A stretch of 64,000 nt of DNA from Zestomonas carbonaria (GCF_904061905.1 NZ_CAJFCI010000080.1:1-64000); one strand, 5' to 3'. Counted from the first letter of the stretch, positions 49,925 to 60,157 are shown. The notes: a model not told the origin generated them from the sequence alone. Numbers and translations are program-made.

Positions 49925-51922
49925 ATGCAAGGGACGAACGTGCTGTTCGGGCAGATCGCCGCCGTATTCGGCATCGTGATCGCCGGGGTGTGGATCGCCA
50001 CGCAATGGACAGCCGCCGCCCTGGGCCATCAGGTACGCCTGGGCCCGCCCTGGTTCGACTGCTTTGGTACGCCGGTCTACCATCCCTGGCGGCTGTTCGA
50101 CTGGTGGTTCTTCTTCGGCGCCTATGCTCCACAGGTCTTCGACATCGGCGGCGCCATTGCAGCCGCCAGCGGCCTGGTCGCCGTGGGCGTCGCCATCGCC
50201 ATGTCGATCAGGCGTTCACGCCAGTCGCGCCTGGTCACGACCTATGGATCGGCGCGCTGGGCCGAGGTCGCCGACATCCGCAAGGCGGGCCTGGATCGGC
50301 CGGCGGGTGTCTTCCTCGGGCTACATGGCGACCGGTACCTGCGCCACGAGGGGCCGGAGCATGTCCTGGCCTTCGCGCCGACTCGCTCGGGCAAGGGCGT
50401 CGGCCTGGTGGTTCCCACGCTGCTGAGCTGGCCGGCCTCGGCGGTCATCCACGACATCAAGGGCGAGAACTGGAACCTCACCGCTGGTTGGCGCTCACGG
50501 TTCTCCCACTGCCTGCTGTTCAATCCCACCGACCCGCTGTCGGCTGCCTACAACCCGTTGCTGGAGGTTCGGCGCGGCTCGCATGAAGTGCGCGATGTGC
50601 AGAACATCGCCGACATCCTGGTCGACCCGGAAGGCGCGCTGGAGCGCCGCAACCACTGGGAGAAGACCTCGCACGCCCTGTTGGTCGGCGCCATCCTGCA
50701 CGTGCTCTACGCCGGCGAGGACAAGACGCTGCGCGGCGTCGCCAACTTCCTGAGCGATCCTGAGTGCCCGTTCGAGGTGACGCTGCACCGGATGATGACG
50801 ACGCGCCACCTGGGCGAGGGGACGCATCCGGTGGTGGCGTCCGCCGCCCGCGAAGTGCTCAACAAGAGCGAGAACGAGCGCTCGGGCGTGTTGAGCACCG
50901 CCATGTCGTTCCTCGGCCTGTACCGCGACCCCACGGTGGCCGAGGTGACCTCGCGCTGCGACTGGCGCATCGCCGACCTGATCGCCGCCGGGCATCCGCT
51001 GTCGCTGTACCTGGTGGTGCCACCCTCGGACATCAGCCGCACCAAGCCGTTGATCCGCCTGATCCTCAACCAGATCGGCCGGCGCCTGACCGAATCCCTC
51101 GACGGCGGCGATGGCGTGGAGCGCCGCCACACGCTGCTGCTGATGCTCGACGAGTTCCCGGCGCTGGGCCGACTGGACTTCTTCGAGTCGGCCCTGGCGT
51201 TCATGGCGGGCTACGGCCTGCGCGCCTTCCTGATCTCGCAGTCGCTCAACCAGATCGACAAGGCCTACGGGCAGAACCATTCCATCCTCGACAACTGCCA
51301 TGTGCGTGTGACCTTCGCCACCAACGACGAGCGCACGGCCAAGCGGATCTCCGAGACGCTGGGCACGGCGACCGAGCTGCGTGCGCAGCGCAACTACGCG
51401 GGCCACCGGCTGGCGCCGTGGCTGGGGCACCTGATGGTGTCGCGGCAGGAAACGGCGCGGCCGCTGCTGACCCCGGGCGAGGTGATGCAGCTGCCGCCGG
51501 ACGAGGCCGTGGTGATGGTGTCCAGCGTCGCGCCGATCAGGGCCAGGAAGCTGCGCTACTACAGCGACGCCAACTTCAAGCGGCGCGTGCTGCCGCCACC
51601 CGTCCTCGTGGCCGGGCGCTACGCCGACGCGCCGCCGGTGCGTGGGGACGACTGGAGCGGCCTGGCCATGCCGGTGACGCCCGCGAGCTCGGGACTCGGC
51701 GATGGCCTTGCCGCCGACACCGCCGACGATGGCGGTCCGCGCCGTCAGCCCGAACTGTCCGAGACCGTCGACTACAACCCGGAGCAGGCGCCCGCCTGCA
51801 GCGACCTGTCACTGCTCGATGACGACGACCCGCAGCCCGTTCTTCCTCGCCAGCTTGATCCGGCCATGCAGCGCGTGGCGCGGCTGGCATCCCTCGACCC
51901 CAACGACGGAATCGAACTATGA
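49925..51922 (+). CDS. traG: TraG/VirD4 type IV coupling protein
   Basis: This 665-residue membrane ATPase links the relaxase-DNA complex to the mating channel. Two N-terminal membrane segments (residues about 8-30 and 65-95) precede the Walker A motif APTRSGKGVG (about 150-159) and Walker B-like LLLMLDEFPALG (about 400-411). The length matches RP4 TraG. Its end overlaps the CopG-like gene by four bases, starting the coupled run traG-copG-trbB-trbC-trbD. Confidence 0.93.
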   Translation: MQGTNVLFGQIAAVFGIVIAGVWIATQWTAAALGHQVRLGPPWFDCFGTPVYHPWRLFDWWFFFGAYAPQVFDIGGAIAAASGLVAVGVAIAMSIRRSRQSRLVTTYGSARWAEVADIRKAGLDRPAGVFLGLHGDRYLRHEGPEHVLAFAPTRSGKGVGLVVPTLLSWPASAVIHDIKGENWNLTAGWRSRFSHCLLFNPTDPLSAAYNPLLEVRRGSHEVRDVQNIADILVDPEGALERRNHWEKTSHALLVGAILHVLYAGEDKTLRGVANFLSDPECPFEVTLHRMMTTRHLGEGTHPVVASAAREVLNKSENERSGVLSTAMSFLGLYRDPTVAEVTSRCDWRIADLIAAGHPLSLYLVVPPSDISRTKPLIRLILNQIGRRLTESLDGGDGVERRHTLLLMLDEFPALGRLDFFESALAFMAGYGLRAFLISQSLNQIDKAYGQNHSILDNCHVRVTFATNDERTAKRISETLGTATELRAQRNYAGHRLAPWLGHLMVSRQETARPLLTPGEVMQLPPDEAVVMVSSVAPIRARKLRYYSDANFKRRVLPPPVLVAGRYADAPPVRGDDWSGLAMPVTPASSGLGDGLAADTADDGGPRRQPELSETVDYNPEQAPACSDLSLLDDDDPQPVLPRQLDPAMQRVARLASLDPNDGIEL

Positions 51923-52380
51923 GCCAGTACCGCCTCAACCTGTTCATCCAGCCCGAGCATGCCCGCCGCCTGGACGAGCTGGCCGCCAAGAAGGGCGTGT
52001 CCAAGTCCTCCATCGTCGCGGCGGCCCTGGCGTCCTGGCTGTCGCCGGACGCGGGCGACCAGCGCGAGGCGGCGATCGCCAAGCGGCTGGATCGCCTGTC
52101 GCGCCAGTTCGAGCGCCTGGAGCGCGACCAGGCCATCGAGATCGAGACGCTGGCGCTGTTCGTACGCTACTTCCTGACCGTCAGCACGCCGCTGCCCGAG
52201 GCGCACCAGGAGGCGGCCAAGGCCCAGGGCAAGGCGCGTTTCGAGCAGTTCGTCGAGCAGCTCGGCCGCCACCTGTCGCGCGGGCGCAGCCTGGTACGCG
52301 ACGTGGTCGAGGAGCTGTACCCGGACGGCCAGCATCTGGACGAAGCTGCGCAGGGCGAAGCGCGGGAGCGTGTGTCATGA
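51919..52380 (+). CDS. CopG/RHH-type regulator in the trb operon
   Basis: A 153-residue protein: an N-terminal ribbon-helix-helix (residues about 1-45; QYRLNLFIQPEHARRLDELA, then KKGVSKSSIVAAALASWL) and a helical remainder. It is conserved between traG and trbB in Tn4371-like elements. It overlaps both neighbours by four bases. It likely represses the transfer operon. Confidence 0.88.
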   Translation: MSQYRLNLFIQPEHARRLDELAAKKGVSKSSIVAAALASWLSPDAGDQREAAIAKRLDRLSRQFERLERDQAIEIETLALFVRYFLTVSTPLPEAHQEAAKAQGKARFEQFVEQLGRHLSRGRSLVRDVVEELYPDGQHLDEAAQGEARERVS

Positions 52381-53405
52381 GCACCGCGCCGCCGGCCTGC
52401 ATTGCCGACTCGTTGGACCGGCGTATCCGCATGCTGCGCACGGCGATGGGGCCGGTGATCGCCGCCGCGCTCGAGGATCCGGACGTGGTGGAGATCATGC
52501 TCAACCCCGACCGCACGCTCTGGGTCGATCGCCTGTCGTCGGGGCGCGCGCCGCTGGGCGCGGAGCTGTCCGAGGCCGACGGCGAGCGCATCATCCGCCT
52601 GGTGGCCGCGCATGTCGGCGCGGAAGTGCATCGTGGCCAGCCACTGCTGAGTGCCGAGCTGCCGGAAACCGGTGAACGCTTCGAGGGCATCCTGCCGCCG
52701 GCGGCGCCGGGGCCGGCCTTCGCGCTGCGCAAGCGCGCCCTGGGCGTCATTCCGCTGGCGCGCTACGTGACGGACGGGATGATGAGCGCCGCCCAGGCCG
52801 AGTATCTGCGCGCCGAGGTGCGCGAGCGGCGGAACATCCTGATCGCCGGCGGCACCAGCACCGGCAAGACCACGCTGGCCAATGCCTTGCTCGCCGAGAT
52901 CGCCGCCACCGGCGACCGCGTGCTGGTGCTCGAGGACACCATCGAACTGCAATGCGCCGCGCGCGACCACGTGCCGCTGCGCACCCGCGCCGGCGTGGTG
53001 TCCATGCGCGAGCTGGTGCGCGCCACGATGCGCCTGCGCCCCGACCGGGTGGTGGTCGGCGAGGTGCGCGGCGGCGAGGCGCTGGACCTCGTCAAGGTGT
53101 GGGGCACCGGCCACCCGGGCGGCATCGCCACCATTCATGCCGGCTCCGCCCAGGGCGCGCTGCTGCGCCTGGAGCAGCTGGTGCTCGAAGTGGCCGTGAA
53201 TCCGCCGCGTGCGCTGATCGCCGAGGCGGTCGACGTGGTGATCTTCATCGCCGGTCGCGGCCGCAAGCGCCGGATCGAGAGCATCGCCCGGGTAACCGGC
53301 TTCGACGAGGCGGGCTACCACCTGGCGGATGCGCCGGGGGAGCCGCTCGGCGACCAGCTCACGCCCTTTTTCCTGTCCCCGACCACGCCTGGAGAACTGC
53401 CATGA
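52377..53405 (+). CDS. trbB: TrbB (VirB11-type) secretion ATPase
   Basis: This 342-residue hexameric traffic ATPase energises pilus assembly and transfer. It has Walker A GGTSTGKTTLAN (about 159-170), an Asp box (VLEDTIELQC), Walker B-like PDRVVVGEVRGGEALDL (about 222-238) and the His box HPGGIATIHAGS (about 243-254). ATG 52377 overlaps the copG-like stop. Confidence 0.94.
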   Translation: MSTAPPACIADSLDRRIRMLRTAMGPVIAAALEDPDVVEIMLNPDRTLWVDRLSSGRAPLGAELSEADGERIIRLVAAHVGAEVHRGQPLLSAELPETGERFEGILPPAAPGPAFALRKRALGVIPLARYVTDGMMSAAQAEYLRAEVRERRNILIAGGTSTGKTTLANALLAEIAATGDRVLVLEDTIELQCAARDHVPLRTRAGVVSMRELVRATMRLRPDRVVVGEVRGGEALDLVKVWGTGHPGGIATIHAGSAQGALLRLEQLVLEVAVNPPRALIAEAVDVVIFIAGRGRKRRIESIARVTGFDEAGYHLADAPGEPLGDQLTPFFLSPTTPGELP

Positions 53406-53785
53406 CGCCGACACGCGCCCCCGCTTTCCGCTTTTCCGTAAATACGGCCTTGTGCCTGGCACGCCTGCGTCGCCTGGCCGGCCCCGCGCAGCGTGGCTTG
53501 CTGCTGGCCGCCGTCCTGCTGATGACGGCCGGCACGGCGAGGGCCGCCGGTTCCTCGATGCCCTGGGAAGGTCCGCTCGAATCCATCCTCGCATCGATCC
53601 AGGGGCCGGTCGCGCGCATCGTGGCGGTGATCATCATCATCGCCACCGGCCTGGCGCTGGCGTTCGGCGACACCTCGGGGGGCTTTCGCAAGCTGATCCA
53701 GATCGTCTTCGGCTTGAGCATCGCCTTTGCCGCCTCCTCGTTCTTCCTGTCCTTCTTCAGCTTCTCCGGCGGGGCGGTCGTATGA
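53402..53785 (+). CDS. trbC: TrbC pilin
   Basis: This 127-residue prepilin has a long signal (to about ARAAG, residue 50) and two hydrophobic segments (about 69-88 and 97-117), the VirB2-type layout. TraF, encoded at 30.1 kb, is the predicted maturation peptidase. It overlaps trbB by four bases. Confidence 0.92.
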   Translation: MTPTRAPAFRFSVNTALCLARLRRLAGPAQRGLLLAAVLLMTAGTARAAGSSMPWEGPLESILASIQGPVARIVAVIIIIATGLALAFGDTSGGFRKLIQIVFGLSIAFAASSFFLSFFSFSGGAVV

Positions 53786-54051
53786 GCGCGGGAAGCGACC
53801 TGCCGGGCTTCGAGGTGCCGCTGCACCGTTCGCTGACCGAGCCGATCCTGCTCGGCGGTGCGCCGCGCACGGTGGCCATCGCCAACGGCACGCTGGCCGC
53901 CGCCGTCGGGCTGGGGCTGCAGCTCTGGCTGCCGGGACTGGTGCTGTGGCTGGTCGGCCACGCGCTCGCGGTATGGGGCGCGCGCGTCGATCCGCAGTTC
54001 ATGCAGGTGTTCGCCCGGCACCTCAAGCACAAGCCGCTGCTGGACGTGTGA
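53782..54051 (+). CDS. trbD: TrbD (VirB3-type) membrane protein
   Basis: An 89-residue inner-membrane protein with one or two hydrophobic segments (about 31-66). The N-terminus FEVPLHRSLTEPILLGGAPR is characteristic of TrbD. In some systems this domain is fused to the next gene, trbE; here the two are separate, with 15 bases between. It starts in the trbC stop. Confidence 0.93.
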   Translation: MSAGSDLPGFEVPLHRSLTEPILLGGAPRTVAIANGTLAAAVGLGLQLWLPGLVLWLVGHALAVWGARVDPQFMQVFARHLKHKPLLDV

Positions 54052-54066
54052 GGGGAGGGCGCCGCG

Positions 54067-56517
54067 ATGCTGAACCTCGCCGAATACCGCCAGCGCCCGG
54101 CCCTGCTCGCCGACTGGCTGCCGTGGGCCGGCCTGGTCGCGCCCGGCGTGGTGCTGAACAAGGACGGCTCGTTCCAGCGCACGGCGCGCTTCCGTGGTCC
54201 CGACCTCGACAGCGCGACGCAAGGCGAGCTGGTGGCCACCACCGCGCGGCTAAACAACGCGCTGCGCCGGCTCGGTGCCGGTTGGGCCCTGTTCGTCGAG
54301 GCCGAGCGCCGGGCCGCGGCGGACTATCCGCATTCGGATTTTCCCGAACCGTTGTCCTGGCTGGTGGACGAGGAGCGGCGCGCGGCCTTCGAGGAGTCCG
54401 GCAACCACTTCGAGAGTGGCTACCACCTGACGCTGCAGTACCTGCCGCCGGAGGAGTCGCATGCCCGCGCCGCCAGGCTGATCTATGAGAACACCTCGAC
54501 GGCCGGCGTGGACTGGCGCGAGCGCCTCACGGCCTTTATCGCGGAGACCGAGCGCATCTTCGACCTGCTCGCCGGCGTGATGCCGGAGATCGACTGGCTG
54601 GATGACGGCGAGACGCTGAGCTACCTGCACGCGACGGTCTCGACGCGGCGCTATCGCGTCGGGGTTCCGGAAGTGCCGTTCCACCTCGACACACTGCTGG
54701 CCGACGTGCCGCTGCTCGGCGGCCTGGCTCCGATGCTGGGCGATGAGCACCTGCGTGTGATTACCGTGCGGGGTTTCCCGACCTCGACCTGGCCGGGAAT
54801 CCTGGACGACCTCAACCGGCTGGGCTTCGCCTACCGCTGGAGCACGCGCTTCCTCTGCCTGGACAAGGCCGAGGCGGAAAGGGAGCTCGGTCGCCTGCGC
54901 CGCCAGTGGTTCGCCAAGCGCAAGAGCGTCCTGGCGCTGCTGCGCGAAACCCTGTTCCAGCAGGAGAGCCCGCTGCTCGACAGCGACGCCAGCAACAAGG
55001 CGGCCGACGCGGATGCCGCGCTGCAGGAACTGGGCGGCGACCAGGTCGCCTTCGGCTTCGTCACCGCGACCGTGACGGTGCTCGATGCCAATGCCGAGAT
55101 AGCCGACGAGAAGCTGCGCAGGGTGGAGCGCGTCATCCAGGGGCGGGGCTTCGTGACCATCCCGGAAACCCTCAACGCCGTGGAGGCGTGGCTGTCCTCG
55201 GTGCCGGGCAACGCCTACGCCAATGTGCGCCAGCCTATCGTTTCGACGCTGAACCTCGCGCACCTGATGCCGGTGTCGGCGGTGTGGGCCGGGCCGGAGA
55301 GGAACATCCACCTCGACGGGCCGCCGCTGATCGTCACCCGCACCGAGGGTGCGACGCCATTTCGGCTAGTGACCCATATCGGCGACGTGGGGCACACCCT
55401 GGTCGTCGGCCCGACCGGCATGGGCAAGTCGGTCCTGCTGGCCACGCTGGCGCTGCAGTTCCGCCGCTACCCCGGCTCGCGCATCTTCGCCTTCGACATG
55501 GGCCGCTCCATGCGGGCCACGGTGCTGGGGCTGGGCGGCGAGCACTATGACCTGGGCGCCGATGGCGCGATCGCCTTCCAGCCGTTTGCGGGTATCGACC
55601 AGGCGGGCTATCGCGCCTGGGCGGCCGAGTGGGTCGAAGGGCGCCTGCTGCACGAGGGCGTGGCCGCTGGCCCCGACGAGAAGGCGGCCATCTGGTCCGC
55701 GCTTGGCAGCCTCGCCGGCGCGCCGGTCGAACAGCGCACGCTCACCGGCCTGTCGGTGCTGTTGCAGTCGAACGCGCTGCGCCAGGCGCTGGCGCCCTAT
55801 GTGCTGGGCGGGGCGCACGGCAAGCTGCTCGACGCCGATCTCGATTACCTGGGCATGGCCGATGTGCAGTGCTTCGAGATGGAGGAGCTGATGCCCAGCA
55901 AGGCTGCGGTGCTGGCCGTGCTGGGCTACCTGTTCGCGCGCCTGGAGGAGCGTTTCGACGGCGCGCCGACGCTGCTGATCCTCGACGAGTCCTGGCTGTT
56001 CCTCGACGACCCGGTGTTTGCCGCGCGTATCCGCCAATGGCTGAAGACGCTGCGCAAGAAGAACGTCAGCGTGATCTTCGCCACGCAGTCGCTCGCCGAC
56101 ATCAAGGACTCGACCATCGCCCCGGCGATCATCGAGAGCTGCGCCAGCCGCATCTTCCTGCCCAACCCCCAGGCGACCGAGCCGCAGATCCGCGTGATCT
56201 ACGAGGGCTTCGGCCTCAACGGCCGGCAGATCGAGATCGTCGCCACCGCGCAGCCCAAGCGCGATTACTACTACCAGTCCCGCGCGGGCAACCGCCTGTT
56301 CGACCTCGACCTGGGGCCGGTCGCGCTCGCCTTCGCCGGCGCCTCGACGCCCCAGGACCAGCGCGCCATCGACGGCGTATTGCGCGACTCCAGTGTGCCG
56401 GGCTTCGCCGCCGCCTGGCTGCGTCATTGCGGCCTCGACTGGGCGGCCGATCTGCTGCCGTCCGCGCCATCCGCCGCATCCATCCTCGTTGCCCAACCCC
56501 AGGAGGCTTCGCCATGA
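54067..56517 (+). CDS. trbE: TrbE (VirB4-type) transfer ATPase
   Basis: This 816-residue ATPase is the largest motor of the mating-pair channel. The N-terminal CagE/TrbE domain (about 1-400) precedes Walker A GPTGMGKSVLL (about 448-458) and Walker B LLILDESWLFLDD (about 638-650). GGGGAGGG lies before the ATG. trbJ begins inside its stop. Confidence 0.94.
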   Translation: MLNLAEYRQRPALLADWLPWAGLVAPGVVLNKDGSFQRTARFRGPDLDSATQGELVATTARLNNALRRLGAGWALFVEAERRAAADYPHSDFPEPLSWLVDEERRAAFEESGNHFESGYHLTLQYLPPEESHARAARLIYENTSTAGVDWRERLTAFIAETERIFDLLAGVMPEIDWLDDGETLSYLHATVSTRRYRVGVPEVPFHLDTLLADVPLLGGLAPMLGDEHLRVITVRGFPTSTWPGILDDLNRLGFAYRWSTRFLCLDKAEAERELGRLRRQWFAKRKSVLALLRETLFQQESPLLDSDASNKAADADAALQELGGDQVAFGFVTATVTVLDANAEIADEKLRRVERVIQGRGFVTIPETLNAVEAWLSSVPGNAYANVRQPIVSTLNLAHLMPVSAVWAGPERNIHLDGPPLIVTRTEGATPFRLVTHIGDVGHTLVVGPTGMGKSVLLATLALQFRRYPGSRIFAFDMGRSMRATVLGLGGEHYDLGADGAIAFQPFAGIDQAGYRAWAAEWVEGRLLHEGVAAGPDEKAAIWSALGSLAGAPVEQRTLTGLSVLLQSNALRQALAPYVLGGAHGKLLDADLDYLGMADVQCFEMEELMPSKAAVLAVLGYLFARLEERFDGAPTLLILDESWLFLDDPVFAARIRQWLKTLRKKNVSVIFATQSLADIKDSTIAPAIIESCASRIFLPNPQATEPQIRVIYEGFGLNGRQIEIVATAQPKRDYYYQSRAGNRLFDLDLGPVALAFAGASTPQDQRAIDGVLRDSSVPGFAAAWLRHCGLDWAADLLPSAPSAASILVAQPQEASP

Positions 56518-57251
56518 AGACCCGTGCGCTTTCCGCGTCCCTCGCCGTCGTGCTGTCGGTGTCGTTGCTGGCCGTGCAGCCCGTGTTCGCACTCACCGTG
56601 ATTGATCCGACCAACCTCGTGCAGAACACGCTGACGGCCATCCGCACGCTGGAGCAGATCAACAACCAGGTACAGCAGCTGCAGAACGAGTCGCAGATGC
56701 TCATCAACCAGGCGCGCAACCTGGCGAGCCTCGACTTCAATATCGTCAACCGGCTGCGCTCGTCGCTGGCGAGGAGCGAGCAACTGATCGCCGAGGCGCA
56801 GGGGCTGGCCTACGATGTGCGGAACCTCGACCGCGAATTCGCCCGGCTGTACCCGCGGGAGTACGCCGCCACCGTCAGCGGCGACCAGATGTACCGGGAC
56901 GCCCGCGAGCGCTGGGCGCACACGCTCGATGGCCTGCACACCGCGATGCGCCTGCAGGCGCAGGTGTCGTGGAACCTACGGGAGGATGAGGGCGCGCTGG
57001 CCGATTTGGTGGGGCAGAGCCAGTCGGCCACCGGCGCGCTGCAGGCCATGCAGGCGACCAACCAGCTGCTGGCCCTGCAGGCCAAGCAGTCCATCCAGGC
57101 GCAGCAGCTCCAGCTCACCCAGGACCGCGCGGCCTCGCTGGAGCTGGCACGGCAGGCGGCGGCCAGCGAGCGCGCCCGCGAGGTACGGCGGCGCTTCCTC
57201 GGCGAGGGCACGCCGTACACGCCGCATTCGGTCCGGTTCTACGGGAACTGA
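56514..57251 (+). CDS. trbJ: TrbJ (VirB5-type) periplasmic protein
   Basis: This 245-residue secreted helical protein has a signal peptide (about 1-26, ending VFALT). A long helical, Gln-rich body follows (LEQINNQVQQLQNESQMLIN near 43-62), as in minor pilus-tip VirB5 proteins. TrbJ is also linked to entry exclusion in RP4. It overlaps trbE by four bases. Confidence 0.93.
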   Translation: MKTRALSASLAVVLSVSLLAVQPVFALTVIDPTNLVQNTLTAIRTLEQINNQVQQLQNESQMLINQARNLASLDFNIVNRLRSSLARSEQLIAEAQGLAYDVRNLDREFARLYPREYAATVSGDQMYRDARERWAHTLDGLHTAMRLQAQVSWNLREDEGALADLVGQSQSATGALQAMQATNQLLALQAKQSIQAQQLQLTQDRAASLELARQAAASERAREVRRRFLGEGTPYTPHSVRFYGN

Positions 57252-57264
57252 GGGAGGCTTCGTC

Positions 57265-58449
57265 ATGAACGACGTGACGGTCATCGACCGCTTCCTCGAT
57301 ACCTTCTCGCGCTACATCGACTCGGGCTTCGGGCTGCTGCAGGGGGAGGTCGCCTTCCTGACCGCCACGCTGATCGCCATCGACATGACGATCGCCGGGC
57401 TGTACTGGGCGCTTGGCCATGCCACCGGCCAGGGCGAGGACGTGATGGCGAGGCTGATCCGCAAGGTGCTCTATGTCGGCGCCTTCGCCTACATCATCGG
57501 CAATTTCAACTGGCTGGCCGGCATCGTCTTCCGTTCCTTTGCCGGGCTGGGCCTGACGGCGACCGGCGCGCTCAGCATGGAGACCTTCCTGCAGCCGGGG
57601 CGGCTGGCGAAGGCCGGCATCGACGCCGGCGCGCCGATCCTGGCGCAGATCGGCGAACTGACCGGCTTCCCCGAGGTGTTCGCCAACCTCGACCCCATCG
57701 TCATCCTGTTCCTGGCCTGGCTGGTGGTCATCGTCTGCTTCTTCGTGCTGGCGGTGCAGCTGTTCATCACCCTGATCGAGTTCAAGCTGACCACGCTCGC
57801 GGGCTTCGTGCTGGTGCCTTTCGCGCTGTGGAACAAGACCGCGTTCCTCGCCGAGAAGGTGCTGGGCAACGTGGTGTCCTCCGGCGTCAAGGTGCTGGTG
57901 CTGGCGGTGATCGTCGGCATCGGCACCGGACTGTTCGCCGAGTTCCAGGTGCACCCCGACGAGCCCTCCATCGACCACGCGCTGGTGGTCATGCTGGCCT
58001 CGCTGGCGCTGCTCGCCTTGGGCATCTTCGGCCCGGGCATCGCCACCGGGCTGATTTCCGGTGGCCCGCAGCTGGGGGCGGGGGCGATGGCCGGTGCCGC
58101 GCTCGGCGCGGCGGGCATGGCCGTCGCCGTCGGTGCCACCGCGACCGGCGTGGGTGCCGCGGTCGCGGCTGGGGCGCGGATGGCGCCGGCCGCGAAACTG
58201 GCCGCCAGGGTGCGCTCGCTCAAGGGCCGGTTTGCCGGCGGCGGCGGGGCTTCATCTGCTGGCAGCGCGGCCACCCTGGGCAAGGCGGCCCAAGGCGCCA
58301 CCGATGCCAAGGCGCAACCCGCATGGGCCAAGCGCCTGCAACGACGCCAGCGGATCGGCCATGCCGCCACCACTGTCGCGCACACGCTGCGCGGTGGCGA
58401 CGGCGGCGGTTCAGGCGCTGGCCCGAACCTGCGGGATTCGGATTCGTAA
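57265..58449 (+). CDS. trbL: TrbL (VirB6-type) polytopic membrane protein
   Basis: This 394-residue inner-membrane channel component has at least five hydrophobic segments between residues about 30 and 290. The C-terminal third is Ala/Gly-rich and then basic, without membrane segments. ATG 57265 follows GGGAGG. trbF starts 12 bases after its stop. trbK is not present between trbJ and trbL, as usual when an EexN-type gene occurs elsewhere. Confidence 0.93.
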   Translation: MNDVTVIDRFLDTFSRYIDSGFGLLQGEVAFLTATLIAIDMTIAGLYWALGHATGQGEDVMARLIRKVLYVGAFAYIIGNFNWLAGIVFRSFAGLGLTATGALSMETFLQPGRLAKAGIDAGAPILAQIGELTGFPEVFANLDPIVILFLAWLVVIVCFFVLAVQLFITLIEFKLTTLAGFVLVPFALWNKTAFLAEKVLGNVVSSGVKVLVLAVIVGIGTGLFAEFQVHPDEPSIDHALVVMLASLALLALGIFGPGIATGLISGGPQLGAGAMAGAALGAAGMAVAVGATATGVGAAVAAGARMAPAAKLAARVRSLKGRFAGGGGASSAGSAATLGKAAQGATDAKAQPAWAKRLQRRQRIGHAATTVAHTLRGGDGGGSGAGPNLRDSDS

Positions 58450-58461
58450 GGAGGACGAGCC

Positions 58462-59166
58462 ATGCGCTTCAGACGACCACGGGTGCGCTACGCCGAGACG
58501 CCGCCACCCGCTACCCCATACCAGGCCGCCGCCCAGGCGTGGGACGAGCGCATCGGCTCGGCCCGCGTGCAGGCGAAAAACTGGCGCCTGATGGCCTTCG
58601 GTTGCCTGACGCTCGCGCTGCTGATGGCGGGCGGCCTGGTCTGGCGCTCGGCCCAGTCCATCGTGACGCCCTACGTGGTGGAGGTGGACAAGAGCGGCCA
58701 GGTGCGCGCGGTTGGCGAGGCCGCCACGCCGTACCGGCCGGCCGATGCGCAGGTCGCCTATCACCTGGCGCGCTTCGTCACGCTGGTGCGCTCGCTGTCC
58801 ATCGATCCGATCGTGGTGCGGCAGAACTGGCTCGACGCCTACGACTACACCACCGACCGTGGCGCGGCCGTGCTCAACGACTATGCGCGCACCAACGATC
58901 CGTTCACCCGTGTCGGCAAGGAGTCGGTGACGGTGCAGGTCAGCAGCGTCGTGCGGGCCAGCGACGCCTCCTTCAACGTGCGCTGGACGGAGCGGCGCTT
59001 CGTCAACGGCGCCCCGGCCGGCACCGAGCGCTGGAACGCGGTGATCTCCACGGTCCTGCAAACCCCGCGCACCGAGCAGCGACTGCGCAAGAACCCCTTG
59101 GGCATCTACGTCAACGGGCTGTCGTGGAGCCGTGAGCTCGAGGCGTCCGAAGGAGCCAAGCCATGA
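58462..59166 (+). CDS. trbF: TrbF (VirB8-type) inner-membrane protein
   Basis: This 234-residue bitopic protein has a cytosolic N-terminus, one membrane helix (about 49-68) and a periplasmic NTF2-like domain (EVDKSGQVRAVGEA onward). The helix separates it into the usual VirB8 plan. AGGAGG precedes the start. Its stop overlaps trbG by four bases. Confidence 0.93.
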   Translation: MRFRRPRVRYAETPPPATPYQAAAQAWDERIGSARVQAKNWRLMAFGCLTLALLMAGGLVWRSAQSIVTPYVVEVDKSGQVRAVGEAATPYRPADAQVAYHLARFVTLVRSLSIDPIVVRQNWLDAYDYTTDRGAAVLNDYARTNDPFTRVGKESVTVQVSSVVRASDASFNVRWTERRFVNGAPAGTERWNAVISTVLQTPRTEQRLRKNPLGIYVNGLSWSRELEASEGAKP

Positions 59167-60155
59167 ACCTGTCCTTCCGTAAATCCGCGTTCACTTTGGC
59201 CCTGCTTGTCCTGGCCGGCTGCTCCAGCCAGGGCAAGCCGCCGCCGCGTATTTCGCTCGATGAGCCTGTGCAGGCGCAGCCGCTGCCCGAGCCGCAGAAG
59301 CCGGTGGAAGTGGTGGCGGTGCCGCAGGTACTCCCGATGCCAGGACAGATGAAGCCGTTGCCAGGGGCTGACAAGGCCAAGTCCGCACCGGAGCCGGCCG
59401 ACGAGAAGGTGAGGGTGTCACGGGCGAACCAGGAGGCGAGGGTGGCGCCCACGCGAGAGGGCTACGTCAATGCGATCCAGGTCTGGCCCTACAGCGACGG
59501 CGCGTTGTACCAGGTCTATGCCGCGCCGGGGCGGGTAACGGTGATCACGCTGCAGGCCGGCGAGGAGCTGGTGACGGTGGCGGCCGGCGACACGGTGCGC
59601 TGGATCGTCGGCGACACGTCCAGCGGCACCGGCGACGCGCTGCGCGTCAATGTGCTGGTCAAGCCGATCCGCTCGGATCTGAAGACCAACCTGGTCATCA
59701 CCACCAGCCGGCGCACCTACCTGATTGAGCTGACCTCCACCGAGCGCGCCTGGATGGCCTCGGTGTCCTGGGACTACCCGAAGGACCGGATGCTGGCCTT
59801 GCAACGCCAGGCACGGGCCGCACAGGCGGCCACGCCGATCGATACCGGCCTCTCGCTGGAGAAGATCCGCTTTCGCTACGCGATCAGCGGCAGCAATCCG
59901 CCGTGGCAGCCACTGCGTGCCTTCGATGACGGCGAGAAAGTCTATATCCAGTTTCCCGCCGGCATCGCCCAGGGTGAGCTGCCGCCGCTGTTCGTGATTG
60001 GCGCGCAGGGGGATGGGCAACTGGTCAACTACCGCTTCCGCTCGCCGTACTACATCGTGGATCGGCTGTTCGGCGCGGCCGAGCTGCGCCTGGGCGGTGA
60101 CAAGGGCGACGTGGTGCGCATCGAGCGTACGGACGGCGTGACCGGGGGGAACTGA
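59163..60155 (+). CDS. trbG: TrbG (VirB9-type) channel protein
   Basis: This 330-residue secreted outer-complex protein has a lipobox-like signal (LVLAGCSS, Cys near 19), a Pro-rich linker (about 22-60) and the VirB9/CagX beta domain (about 90-325). The Cys suggests lipid modification, which may combine VirB7 and VirB9 roles because no separate trbH is found. trbI starts two bases after its stop. Confidence 0.92.
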   Translation: MNLSFRKSAFTLALLVLAGCSSQGKPPPRISLDEPVQAQPLPEPQKPVEVVAVPQVLPMPGQMKPLPGADKAKSAPEPADEKVRVSRANQEARVAPTREGYVNAIQVWPYSDGALYQVYAAPGRVTVITLQAGEELVTVAAGDTVRWIVGDTSSGTGDALRVNVLVKPIRSDLKTNLVITTSRRTYLIELTSTERAWMASVSWDYPKDRMLALQRQARAAQAATPIDTGLSLEKIRFRYAISGSNPPWQPLRAFDDGEKVYIQFPAGIAQGELPPLFVIGAQGDGQLVNYRFRSPYYIVDRLFGAAELRLGGDKGDVVRIERTDGVTGGN

Positions 60156-60157
60156 GC